Assembly: GCA_030605745.1 (NCBI GenBank)
Contig: JAUWHT010000264.1
Location: forward strand, 1-16,148
DNA: 16,148 nt
From: Pirellulales bacterium
GTDB lineage: Bacteria > Planctomycetota > Planctomycetia > Pirellulales > Thermoguttaceae
Direction of reading: 5' to 3'
The notes under the pieces are model-generated. The model did no database searches, had not been told where the DNA came from, and saw only the letters and a program-made list of their open reading frames with translations. The stretch's first letter is position 1; every line of letters begins with the position of its first letter. The position numbers were made by a program, and so were the translations under genes. Shown piece by piece: positions 1 through 6,607 of this stretch.

Positions 1-1
1 G

Positions 2-100
2 GCACCATTGGGCTGGTTGCTCCGATCTTTCCTTGCCATCGCCAGCCTCCTCGCACTGCTGCTAGCACATTTAGGCGCAACAGGGGAGGCAATAGCATAA
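2..100 (+). other. Hydrophobic reading-frame end entering from the left edge (signal-peptide-like or membrane C-terminus)
   Basis: The frame beginning at base 2 is open from the window edge to a TAA at 98-100. It encodes a strongly hydrophobic stretch (LGWLLRSFLAIASLLALLLA, then HLGATGEAIA) that looks like a signal peptide with an Ala-x-Ala-type end, or a terminal membrane helix. No start is visible. It stops just where the next frame, the hydrolase fragment, becomes open. It may be the end of an unrelated upstream gene, or the displaced N-terminal signal of the broken hydrolase. The stretch is too short to decide, and it could be chance. Confidence 0.2.
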
Positions 101-932
101 CAACCCCGCTATTTCTTGCCAACATCATGAGGCACTACCCAACAATGACCTCTCGCTGTTGCGCTGGTTGTTCGGTGCCCTGGTGGAGATGGCCACCGCC
201 ACCGGCGACAATGCAGCCGCCGCGGCCTGGCAGAAAGTCTTGGACCAGCTTGATGATCTGGCGGTCGAAGGCGAAGCCGGTGCCCTGAGACTGTCTCCCG
301 ACGAATCGCTTGGGGAGTCCCACCGCCACCATGCCCATCTGATGCCAATTTACCCGCTGGGGATCTTGCACACAGAAGGCTCGGACCGCGACCGCAAGAT
401 CATCGACGCCTCGCTGGAGCAGATCGACCAATTGGGAACGAAGCGGTGGAGCTGTGGCTTCGCCTTCACCTGGTTGGCTTGCATCGCAGCGCGGAGCGGC
501 GACGCGGAGCGGGCTGAACGGAATCTGGATGTCTTTCTGAAGGCCTTTGTCTCGCGCAACGGATTCCACCTGAATAGGCCCGGATCCCGTCGGCGGCCCT
601 TTACGCTGGAGAGCAACTTCGCCGCCGGCCAGGCAGTCCACGAAATGCTGTTGCAAAGCTGGGGCGGCGTGGTGCGGGTGTTCCCTGCCGTGCCGGACGC
701 CTGGGCCGACGTCTCCTTCGAAGACCTCCGTGCCGAGGGCGGTTTCGCCGTTTCGGCCCGACGCCGGGCCGGCTCGACCACCTGGGTCCGCATCCGGGCC
801 GAGCACGCCGGCCTGCTGCGCCTGCGCGATCCTTTCGCCGGAAAGAAGGTCACGTTCAACCGTGACATCAAGAAGATCGGCAACGATTACCAGTGTACGC
901 TGCGCAAAGGCGAAGTGCTCGAAGCGCGATGA
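96..932 (+). pseudogene. GH95-like glycoside hydrolase, C-terminal fragment
   Basis: This frame is open from base 96 to the TGA at 930-932, with no convincing start: the first usable codon is TTG at 159, with no ribosome binding site. Homologous-looking sequence already begins before it (PNNDLSLLRWLF, about 138-173). The rest resembles the C-terminal half of the (alpha/alpha)6 catalytic domain and the following beta domain of GH95-type enzymes, known for alpha-L-fucosidase activity. Recognisable blocks are SHRHHAHLMPIYPLG, then PFTLESNF, then AVHEMLLQSWGGVVRVFPAV, then DLRAEGGF. Full-length family members are about 700-800 residues, so only about a third is present. The segment corresponding to FQIDGNF of classical GH95, which carries the catalytic Asp, reads FTLESNF here, so this belongs to a divergent GH95-like branch or has lost the residue. 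It may be a remnant left by a deletion, or a gene whose 5' part was cut off by rearrangement. Confidence 0.6.
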
Positions 933-951
933 AGGTTGGAAGACGGGGTGT

Positions 952-1029
952 TCACCACGGAGGCACGGAGGACACGGAGAATATCATTTTCTTTTGTTTT
1001 TCTCCGTGTCCTCCGTGCCTCCGTGGTGA
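952..1029. repeat. Perfect 29-bp inverted repeat with 20-nt A/T-rich loop
   Basis: Bases 952-980 are the exact reverse complement of 1001-1029. The arms are built from GGAGGCACGGAGGACACGGAG and its complement, and the loop 981-1000 is A/T rich. It lies between the hydrolase fragment and the epimerase, 20 bp after the hydrolase stop. There is no T-run after the stem, so it is not a classic intrinsic terminator. It is probably a dispersed palindromic element; the CCACGGAGGCACGGAGGACA theme recurs in many bacterial genomes. This is the only copy in the window. Confidence 0.85.
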
Positions 1030-1077
1030 GTTAGCGTTTTCTGTTCTCCGTACAATCCACCGTAGGAACCGCTCAGC

Positions 1078-2058
1078 GTGAAGCAAACTCTGGTTACCGG
1101 CGGGGCGGGCTTCATCGGCTCGTATCTGACCGAAGCACTCTTAGCACGCGGCGACCGGGTTACCATCGTCGATGACGAGTCGACCGGCTCGGTAGAGAAT
1201 CTGGCTGCCGTCCACGATCATCCGCAATTGACCTGCGTCCGCGGCTCGGTGGCCGACACGGAGCTGATGCGCCGCGTGTTGGCCGACGTGGCTGAAGTCT
1301 ATCATTTGGCGGCCACGGTGGGCGTTGCCCGGGTTGTTGAAAGACCGATTCAGACTATCGAAGCTAACGTCTACCCCACGCAGTTTCTATTGTCCGAACT
1401 GGGTCGCCACGTGAAGCAAGGCCGCGCGGTGAAACTCTTCCTGGCCAGCTCAAGCGAAGTCTATGGCAAGAACCCCAAGCCGGTGTGGAGCGAACAGGAC
1501 GATCTGGTTTTCGGCCAGCCGAGCTGCGCCCGGTGGTCGTACGGGCTGTCGAAAGCGATTTGCGAGTTCCTGGCCCTGGCCTGGTGGCGGGAACATGGCC
1601 TGCCGGTGGTGATCGGCCGGTTCTTCAACGTGGTCGGGCCGCGGCAGACGGGCGCCCACGGGATGGTCCTGCCGCGGTTTGTCGACGCCGCGCTTTGCGG
1701 GCGGCCGCTGGTGGTTCACGACGATGGTCAGCAACGCCGCTGTTTCGCCCACGTGAAAGACACAGTCGCCGTCGTCGTCGCGCTGATGGAGACCGATGCC
1801 GCGGTGGGCCGCGTGCTGAACATCGGCAGCGACCAGCCGGTTACCATCCTCGAACTGGCCCAAAAGGTCGTCGCCGCGGTCGATCCGCAACTCTCGATCG
1901 AGTTCCAAAGCTACGCCCAGGCGTTCGGTGCAGACTTCGAGGACATCCGCTGCCGCACGCCGGAGCTAAGCCGGCTGCGGGCAACAATCGACTGTCGCCC
2001 CAAGTACGACCTGGACGCGATCCTCCACGAGCTGATCGAGGCCAAGCTAAGAAAATAA
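1078..2058 (+). CDS. NAD-dependent sugar-nucleotide epimerase/dehydratase (extended SDR)
   Basis: This 326-residue cytoplasmic protein is of the extended short-chain dehydrogenase family, which acts on nucleotide sugars such as UDP-glucose or UDP-glucuronate. The N-terminal Rossmann motif is TGGAGFIG (7-14). The catalytic region has SSSEVYG (124-130) and the active-site pair Tyr155-xxx-Lys159 (YGLSK). RFFNVVGPRQ (181-190) and QQRRCFAHVKD (218-228) are substrate-domain motifs typical of UDP-glucose 4-epimerases and UDP-glucuronate decarboxylases. Length is normal for the family. The start is GTG at 1078, giving TLVTGG at residue 4 as usual, with AGGA at 1064-1067 as a possible ribosome binding site. 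The stop TAA (2056-2058) lies inside the terminal repeat of element A1, so the last residues may have been altered by that insertion. The exact substrate cannot be told; a role in exopolysaccharide or LPS sugar supply is inference. Confidence 0.9.
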   Translation: MKQTLVTGGAGFIGSYLTEALLARGDRVTIVDDESTGSVENLAAVHDHPQLTCVRGSVADTELMRRVLADVAEVYHLAATVGVARVVERPIQTIEANVYPTQFLLSELGRHVKQGRAVKLFLASSSEVYGKNPKPVWSEQDDLVFGQPSCARWSYGLSKAICEFLALAWWREHGLPVVIGRFFNVVGPRQTGAHGMVLPRFVDAALCGRPLVVHDDGQQRRCFAHVKDTVAVVVALMETDAAVGRVLNIGSDQPVTILELAQKVVAAVDPQLSIEFQSYAQAFGADFEDIRCRTPELSRLRATIDCRPKYDLDAILHELIEAKLRK

Positions 2059-2173
2059 CCTGTACAAGTTTGAGCGAGGGTGGCACGTCCCTGAGCGCAG
2101 CGAAGGGCGTGGGCGCCCGGCTCAACACGCCCTTCGTTCCTCAGGGCGTGCCACCCAATTGATCAAGTTATTT
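2053..2173. repeat. Palindromic element A, copy 1
   Basis: This is a long imperfect palindrome. The outer repeats AAATAAC (2053-2059) and GTTATTT (2167-2173) are exact reverse complements. The inner arms run 2078-2111 (GGGTGGCACG, then GAAGGGCGTG) and 2126-2156 (CACGCCCTTC, then GCGTGCCACCC). The loop is 14 nt. The left outer repeat contains the stop codon of the epimerase. The same element occurs at 3453-3596 with similar outer flanks, and as core arms only at 10036-10113. No transposase is present, so it would be non-autonomous if mobile. Confidence 0.85.
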
Positions 2174-2306
2174 CTGCGCGGGCCCTTACCACGGCGTGCC
2201 ACACTTCCGAGGGGTACTTTGACTCCAGAAAACGTCGATTTCTCATGGCCTTGGGGTGAACCTGGGGATTGCTCGCATTATACTGGGTAAGGTGAGATTA
2301 GTATTT

Positions 2307-2349
2307 CCGGCAGGACCGGAACAGGTTGCCCCACGGACATACCTGCCGG
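2307..2349. repeat. 8-bp inverted repeat
   Basis: CCGGCAGG (2307-2314) pairs with CCTGCCGG (2342-2349) across a 27-nt loop. It lies between elements A1 and B, in a 527-bp gene-free stretch (2059-2585). The stretch just before it (2185-2306) shows no gene; TATACT at 2279-2284 resembles a -10 box but lacks a good -35 partner. It may be a regulatory hairpin or chance in GC-rich DNA. Confidence 0.35.
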
Positions 2350-2358
2350 CCCGGCCTA

Positions 2359-2514
2359 AGAACGTGTTTTAAATCTCCCTTTGGGAGAGGGGCAGAGGGT
2401 GAGGGCGGCATGGATCACACCGCAAATAGCGGGGGTTTATTGCCGAATAACCCTCACCCTAACCCTCTCCCGGAGGGGGAGGGGACTCGCATCGGTAATT
2501 TCAAAACACGTTCT
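2359..2514. repeat. MITE-like palindromic element B with 12-bp terminal inverted repeats
   Basis: AGAACGTGTTTT (2359-2370) is repeated as its exact complement AAAACACGTTCT (2503-2514). Inside lie G-rich GAGAGGGGCAGAGGGTGAGG and C-rich CCCTCACCCTAACCCTCTCC tracts, which can also pair in part. The CCCTCACCCTAACCCTCTCC theme is a widespread dispersed repeat in bacterial genomes. The whole unit is about 156 bp with no coding capacity, which fits a miniature inverted-repeat element. It ends 71 bp before the secreted protein's start, so that gene's promoter is either within or just beyond it. Confidence 0.75.
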
Positions 2515-2585
2515 AAGGTACATTGTCGGTATACAGCCCCAGTCGCCTTTTGCGCTGGCGCGACCCCTGTTTGGAGAGAGCGGAC

Positions 2586-3434
2586 GTGCGACTGCCGGTT
2601 TGTTTTACCTTGATGTTGGCGTTGACGGCCGGTTTATCGTCCGGGGCGGCCCTCGCCCAGGAGACACGGATCGTGCGAGAGCACCACCCGTGGGGACGCT
2701 TCCAACCGGGGGCCTGGAAATTGGTCCGCGTGGTGACCGAAACGCTCGACAAGAAGGGGCATGTGGCCGGCTCGAGCACCACCGAGGCAAAAACCACCCT
2801 ACTGAAGGTCGGAGCGGACGGCGTCACACTCGAAATCCAGGTCTGCGTCGAAGTAGCGGGCAAACGATTCGACACCGAGCCGCAGACGATCAGGCAGGGC
2901 TTCCACGGCAAACTGGCCTGCCAGGGCCTGAAGACTAAAGACCTTGGCGCAGGGCACGTTGTCATCGATGGCCGAAAGGTCCCCTGCAAGGTCCTGCAAA
3001 TGGAGTGCATCGGACCGACCAGCAAGACCGTTACCAGCGTCTACTACTCCGCCAAGCTGGCCCCCTACATCCTCCGCCGCCAAAGCGTGACCACCAACCT
3101 GGAAGGCAAGACCACGCGCGGCGAAAGGGACGTCCAGGTAGTGGGCCTGGATATGCCGTGCAGGGTCTTGGCAGAGATCAAGAGTGCGAGTCACGTCAAG
3201 ACGGTCGAAAGGCATCCCAAGAAAACCGTCATCACGCGGACGGTGACCTCCACCGAGGTGCCGGGCGGAGTCATCAGCCACGGTTCTAAGGAACTCGACC
3301 AGAGCGGTCGCCTGGTTCGACGCAGTACACTGGAACTGATCGACTACGGCCTGGAGCCCGCTCCCCAGCGGACCGGGCTGTTCGGCCGCCCGCGACCAAC
3401 CCGCTTCCGTAAGCCCGCACGATACTCGCCGTAA
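2586..3434 (+). CDS. Secreted protein of unknown function with two related repeats
   Basis: This 282-residue exported protein has a clear signal peptide (MRLPVCFTLMLALTAGLSSG, then AALA|Q), with cleavage likely after residue 24. I chose GTG at 2586 because GGAGAG (2573-2578) stands 7 nt upstream and the signal peptide then begins normally; an upstream TTG at 2523 would add 21 residues and spoil it. The mature part has two similar blocks: VVIDGRKVPCKV (125-136) followed by a Y/V-rich strand region, and VQVVGLDMPCRV (183-194) followed by STEVPGGVISHGSKEL (222-237). The layout resembles planctomycete exported proteins that carry V-x-GKK-x-x-C and VPGG-x-V motifs and have no known role. The tail (260-282) is basic and Pro/Arg rich. 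No catalytic motif is seen. It is probably transcribed alone. Confidence 0.75.
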   Translation: MRLPVCFTLMLALTAGLSSGAALAQETRIVREHHPWGRFQPGAWKLVRVVTETLDKKGHVAGSSTTEAKTTLLKVGADGVTLEIQVCVEVAGKRFDTEPQTIRQGFHGKLACQGLKTKDLGAGHVVIDGRKVPCKVLQMECIGPTSKTVTSVYYSAKLAPYILRRQSVTTNLEGKTTRGERDVQVVGLDMPCRVLAEIKSASHVKTVERHPKKTVITRTVTSTEVPGGVISHGSKELDQSGRLVRRSTLELIDYGLEPAPQRTGLFGRPRPTRFRKPARYSP

Positions 3435-3452
3435 GAGGAGAAAAGGTGGTAA

Positions 3453-3596
3453 GGGCTCGCGTCAAAATAACTTGTACAATTTCCAGCGGGTGTGGCACGC
3501 CCTGAGCGCCGCGAAGGGCGTGGATTACCGAATCCCCACGCCCTTCGTTCCTCAGGGCGTGCCACCCGATTTGATCAACTTATTTTTGCGCGGGCA
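3453..3596. repeat. Palindromic element A, copy 2
   Basis: This is the second copy of the element at 2053-2173. The outer flanks GGGCTCGCG (3453-3461) and CGCGGGC are roughly complementary. AAATAACTTGTACAATTT on the left faces AATTGATCAA/TTATTT-like sequence on the right. The inner arms carry GTGTGGCACGCCCTGAGCG and its partner CCTCAGGGCGTGCCACCC. The loop sequence differs from copy 1 but is also about 14 nt. It begins 19 bp after the stop of the secreted protein. Confidence 0.85.
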
Positions 3597-3597
3597 C

Positions 3598-3662
3598 TAA
3601 GTCCAATTATTGAGGAGTGTGGCTAATCACGAAAGGATGAATGTTCTCAATAATTGGACTTA
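3598..3662. repeat. Perfect 17-bp A/T-rich inverted repeat upstream of guaB
   Basis: TAAGTCCAATTATTGAG (3598-3614) is exactly complementary to CTCAATAATTGGACTTA (3646-3662), with a 31-nt loop. It directly abuts element A2 and lies 78 bp before the guaB start. It could be the ends of a small inserted element or a regulatory structure for guaB; no T-run supports a terminator. Its low GC stands out from its surroundings. Confidence 0.8.
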
Positions 3663-3663
3663 T

Positions 3664-3689
3664 CCCCTTTTCGTCACCCCTTTTCGTCA
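3664..3689. repeat. Tandem 13-bp direct duplication
   Basis: CCCCTTTTCGTCA occurs twice head to tail (3664-3676 and 3677-3689). It lies between the inverted repeat and guaB. CATAAT at 3695-3700 just after it could serve as a -10 box, but no good -35 is seen. The duplication may be a target-site footprint or replication slippage. Confidence 0.7.
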
Positions 3690-3740
3690 CCTGGCATAAT
3701 GATTAGATTGTCTCTTTCCCCAGCCGGAGGACTTCACGGC

Positions 3741-5225
3741 ATGCGAGACAGGATCACGGACTACCAGGGGCTTACTTTTGACGACGTGTTGCTGGAACCA
3801 CGGCACAGCCAGGTGGTGCCGGCGAAAGTCGACGTCAGCACCCGGCTAACGCGGCGGATCGGCCTGAACATCCCCATCCTCAGTTCTCCGATGGACACGG
3901 TCACAGAGAGCGCAATGGCCATCGCCCTGGCCCAGGAGGGGGGGATTGGGGTCATCCACAAGAACATGTCGGTCGAACGGCAGACCGAAGAGGTCGAAAA
4001 GGTCAAACGCAGCGCCAACGGGATCATCTTCAACCCGGAAACCCTACCGCCTGACGAAACGCTCGGCCGCGCTCGGCAGATCATGAACCAGTACAACGTC
4101 TCCGGGCTGCCGATCACCAAGGCCGACGGCCACCTGGAAGGCATTCTCACCCGGCGCGACCTGCGGTTTCTGGAGGACAGGGACCTGCCCATCTCGGAGG
4201 TGATGACCCGGGAGAACCTTGTGACGGCTACGGGAACCGTAACGCTTGAGGAAGCTGAGAAGATTTTGATGGCAAAAAAGGTGGAGAAGCTTTTGCTAGT
4301 TGACGAAGATTTCAGACTGACGGGCCTGATCACGATCAAAGACATCGACATGATGCGGAGGTTTCCGCAGGCCTGTAAAGATGGGCAAGGAAGGCTGAGA
4401 GTAGGAGCTGCCGTCGGCGTACACGATTACGAGCGCGTCGAAAGCTTAATCTCCAAGGATGTGGACCTACTGGTTGTCGACAGCGCCCACGGACACTCGG
4501 CCAATGTCATTGAGACAGTCAGGAGGATAAAGCAAAAGTGGGACATCGACGTGGCGGCCGGAAATGTGGCAACCGCCGAAGGGTGCAAGGACCTGATCGC
4601 CGCGGGTGCCGACGCCGTGAAGGTCGGAATCGGACCGGGATCGATCTGCACCACGCGGGTGATTTCCGGCGTTGGTGTTCCACAGATTACTGCGATTAAC
4701 AGGGTTGCCCAGGTTGCCGGAGATAGCCAGATTCCCGTCATCGCCGATGGCGGAGTCCGATACTCCGGAGACGTGACCAAAGCCATCGCCGCCGGCGCAC
4801 ACGTGGTAATGATCGGAGGACTGTTTGCCGGGCTGGAGGAGAGCCCAGGCCAACGTATCCTCTACCAAGGGCGGACCTTTAAGGTGTACCGAGGAATGGG
4901 TTCCTTGGGAGCCATGGTACAAGGGTCCAGCGAACGCTACCGCCAGCGCGGTGACGGGCGCGGGCCTGACAAGTTGGTCCCCGAGGGCGTGGAAGGACGA
5001 GTACCGTTCAAAGGAGACTTAGGGCCGTTCGTTTATCAGCTCGTTGGGGGCTTGCGAGCGGGAATGGGCTATTGTGGAACTCGGACCATCGAGGAGTTGC
5101 GCAACGATGCGCGATTTCTTCAGGTCTCACCAGCCAGTGTGCGGGAGAGTCACCCTCATGACATCAGTATTACGCAGGAAGCGCCAAACTACAGTACGGA
5201 ATACGTCGTCGCTGAGGGCTCTTGA
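3741..5225 (+). CDS. guaB: Inosine-5'-monophosphate dehydrogenase
   Basis: IMP dehydrogenase oxidises IMP to XMP with NAD+, the committed step of GMP synthesis, in the cytoplasm as a tetramer. The protein is 494 residues with start ATG 3741 (GGAGG at 3726-3730, 10 nt upstream), giving the typical N-terminus TFDDVLLEPRHS. The frame is open further upstream but that part is not family-like. SSPMDTVTE lies at 48-56. Two CBS domains span about 95-205. The catalytic loop GIGPGSICTTR has Cys303 (Cys305 in E. coli). The flap has Arg399-Tyr400 and the KLVPEG segment from Lys411. The C-terminal GYCGTR (443-448) closes the barrel region. All key residues are present, so it should be active. The 3' end overlaps the next gene by 68 bp. 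Upstream DNA is occupied by element A2 and a 17-bp inverted repeat, so any promoter is in 3663-3725. Confidence 0.97.
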   Translation: MRDRITDYQGLTFDDVLLEPRHSQVVPAKVDVSTRLTRRIGLNIPILSSPMDTVTESAMAIALAQEGGIGVIHKNMSVERQTEEVEKVKRSANGIIFNPETLPPDETLGRARQIMNQYNVSGLPITKADGHLEGILTRRDLRFLEDRDLPISEVMTRENLVTATGTVTLEEAEKILMAKKVEKLLLVDEDFRLTGLITIKDIDMMRRFPQACKDGQGRLRVGAAVGVHDYERVESLISKDVDLLVVDSAHGHSANVIETVRRIKQKWDIDVAAGNVATAEGCKDLIAAGADAVKVGIGPGSICTTRVISGVGVPQITAINRVAQVAGDSQIPVIADGGVRYSGDVTKAIAAGAHVVMIGGLFAGLEESPGQRILYQGRTFKVYRGMGSLGAMVQGSSERYRQRGDGRGPDKLVPEGVEGRVPFKGDLGPFVYQLVGGLRAGMGYCGTRTIEELRNDARFLQVSPASVRESHPHDISITQEAPNYSTEYVVAEGS

Positions 5226-6081
5226 GAGGTTGGTCGGCCCGGTGATTCTGGCGTGTCTCTGCGCTGCGTCTGCGGTCGCCGACGACTCACCGGCGCGGCA
5301 CTCGAAGGCGGAACAAGCCAGCTACACTACCGGACCGCGCGGCAATCGGCTCAAGTGGCTCCCCTGCCGACCGAGCAAACGGCAGGTTGTTAGCCGGGCG
5401 GTTGCGACGGAGCAGATTGGGCGGGCGACCTCGGAGACCCGCGTTCGCACGGTCCAGCGGGACGTCCCCAGCCCCTTCGACGACCCCTTCGGTGACGGGC
5501 AGCTTCTCGACTTGCCGACTGAGAAGTCGCTTCCGCCGCTGGACTCGAAGCTCGACGTACAGCCCGACACGGGCACCGATGAGGTGAAGATGGACACTCT
5601 GGAGCGAGAAATGGCCAAGGGGCCTCTCGACCTGACGGACAAGTGCCCTTCGCCGGACGATTTCAAACCGATCAAGGAACTCACCACGGACATTGCGGCT
5701 GAGGGTGACGACTTCCCCCGGGAATGTGGCCTGGGCGATAAGACCTTCGAGCCGCGTGTCTGGGCTCCCACCACTTTTACCTGGAAGGCCTCGGGTCTGT
5801 GCCACAAGCCGCTGTACTTCGAGGATGTACACCTGGAGCGGTACGGGCACTCCTGGGGACCGTATTTGCAGCCGATCATCTCCGGCGGCCACTTCTTCCT
5901 GACAGTCCCGGTGCTGCCGTACAAGATGGGCCTGTATCCGCCGGGCGAGTGCATGTACACGCTGGGCTATTACCGCCCGGGCAACTGTGCCCCCTACATG
6001 CTCGATCCGTTGCCGCTTAGCGTCCGGGCCGCGTTGTTTGAAGGTGCTGCCTGGACGGGGATGGTCTACGCGATCCCGTAG
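5158..6081 (+). CDS. Exported or membrane-anchored conserved hypothetical overlapping guaB
   Basis: I do not recognise a function. The start ATG 5158 has GGGAG (5143-5147) 10 nt upstream and lies inside guaB in another frame, so translation is probably coupled to guaB. Other upstream starts would only lengthen the overlap. The 307-residue protein has a basic N-terminus (RRKRQ) and a hydrophobic segment about 24-41 (VGPVILACLCAASAVA), a signal peptide or anchor. The middle (100-200) is acidic and poorly structured. The C-terminal 100 residues are dense in aromatic residues and Cys: FTWKASGLCHKPLYFEDVHL (207-226), HFFLTVPVLPYKMGLYPPGE (245-264), YYRPGNCAPYM, then a hydrophobic end. I recall similar C-terminal blocks in planctomycete hypotheticals; this should be confirmed by search. 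It ends in tandem TAG codons next to a small repeat. Confidence 0.8.
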   Translation: MTSVLRRKRQTTVRNTSSLRALERLVGPVILACLCAASAVADDSPARHSKAEQASYTTGPRGNRLKWLPCRPSKRQVVSRAVATEQIGRATSETRVRTVQRDVPSPFDDPFGDGQLLDLPTEKSLPPLDSKLDVQPDTGTDEVKMDTLEREMAKGPLDLTDKCPSPDDFKPIKELTTDIAAEGDDFPRECGLGDKTFEPRVWAPTTFTWKASGLCHKPLYFEDVHLERYGHSWGPYLQPIISGGHFFLTVPVLPYKMGLYPPGECMYTLGYYRPGNCAPYMLDPLPLSVRAALFEGAAWTGMVYAIP

Positions 6082-6084
6082 TAG

Positions 6085-6131
6085 CACAGGCATCTTGCCT
6101 GTGTTTCCCGATCACAGGCTGGAAGCCTGTG
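6085..6131. repeat. Double short hairpin repeat (CACAGGC theme)
   Basis: CACAGGCA-TCT-TGCCTGTG (6085-6103) and CACAGGCT-GGA-AGCCTGTG (6113-6131) are two perfect 8-bp stems with 3-nt loops, and the outer arms can also pair with each other. They lie in the 75-bp gap between two convergent genes, starting 4 bp after the stop of the hypothetical. They may end or stabilise transcripts from both sides, though no T-run is present. The motif resembles dispersed repeats seen in planctomycete genomes. Confidence 0.75.
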
Positions 6132-6156
6132 TTGCTTTGACCTTGAGGCGGACCGC

Positions 6157-6363
6157 CTACGTTCGGCACGACCGACAGCCGCCCCCGCTGCTGCTGGACA
6201 CGCCGCATGAGTCGCACCCGCCAGTGCCGTGCGCGGCAGGCACACTCAGCTTCTTCTTAAGGCGTTTCCCGCCGCAAGCCGGACAAGAGGGCTTCTCGTG
6301 GCCGCAGACCAGGTACTCGAACTGGTGACCACAGCCCCGACACGCGTATTCGTAGAGTGGCAT
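6157..6363 (-). CDS. FmdB-family zinc-ribbon protein
   Basis: This small 68-residue protein starts with the family signature MPLYEYACRGCGHQFE (Cys8-x-x-Cys11), followed by SCPACGG (Cys27-x-x-Cys30), which together form a zinc ribbon. FmdB-type proteins are named after a putative regulator of formamidase genes, but most have no proven role. The start ATG (complement of 6361-6363) has GGAG 10 nt upstream; a longer frame to 6396 would add 11 non-conserved residues. The tail is Gly/Ser rich with two further Cys pairs (Cys50-x-x-Cys53, Cys63-x-x-Cys66). It is convergent with the preceding hypothetical. Confidence 0.85.
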   Translation of the reverse strand: MPLYEYACRGCGHQFEYLVCGHEKPSCPACGGKRLKKKLSVPAAHGTGGCDSCGVSSSSGGGCRSCRT

Positions 6364-6416
6364 GACCGCAATTCTCCAAAGGGGATGGACAGACACCGTA
6401 ACATCTGGACTATACC

Positions 6417-6422
6417 ATTATA
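6417..6422 (-). promoter_or_regulatory. Candidate -10 box for the FmdB-like gene
   Basis: Read on the minus strand, these bases are a perfect TATAAT. A transcript from about 6410 would give a 45-50-nt leader containing the GGAG ribosome binding site. The -35 region (about 6439-6445, TTTCCC-like) is weak. The plus-strand sequence around it is also A/T rich, so direction is not certain. Confidence 0.4.
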
Positions 6423-6507
6423 GGATAGGTCACACGGTTGGGAAAGCTGACTGCTCGGGACCCATAATGGTTGGTACGTACTGCCGTACCTGTTCCACGC
6501 TACCGGA

Positions 6508-6532
6508 CGTTCGGCAGTGCAACTGCCGAACG
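6508..6532. repeat. 11-bp hairpin with 3-nt loop
   Basis: CGTTCGGCAGT (6508-6518) and ACTGCCGAACG (6522-6532) form a perfect stem around GCA. It lies in the shared upstream region of the divergent FmdB-like gene and nnrE, 75 bp before the nnrE start. There is no T-run. It could be a repeat or an RNA structure in an nnrE leader. Confidence 0.6.
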
Positions 6533-6554
6533 AACATCGAATTGACTGGCCGAC

Positions 6555-6581
6555 AATAGCCGGGACGCAACGCGTCGCGGG
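6555..6581. repeat. Half copy of palindromic element D
   Basis: AATAGCCGGGACGCAACGCG, continuing TCGCGGG, matches the left arm of the full palindrome at 14301-14362; the run GCAACGCGTCGCGG is identical. The right arm is missing here. It ends 26 bp before the nnrE start. Confidence 0.6.
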
Positions 6582-6607
6582 CTTCATCAACCGGGGAGAA
6601 TAAGATT

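Noticed and set aside
3654..3740. Upstream extension of guaB by 29 residues
   Set aside because: It is not conserved in IMP dehydrogenases; ATG 3741 has a good ribosome binding site and gives the family N-terminus.
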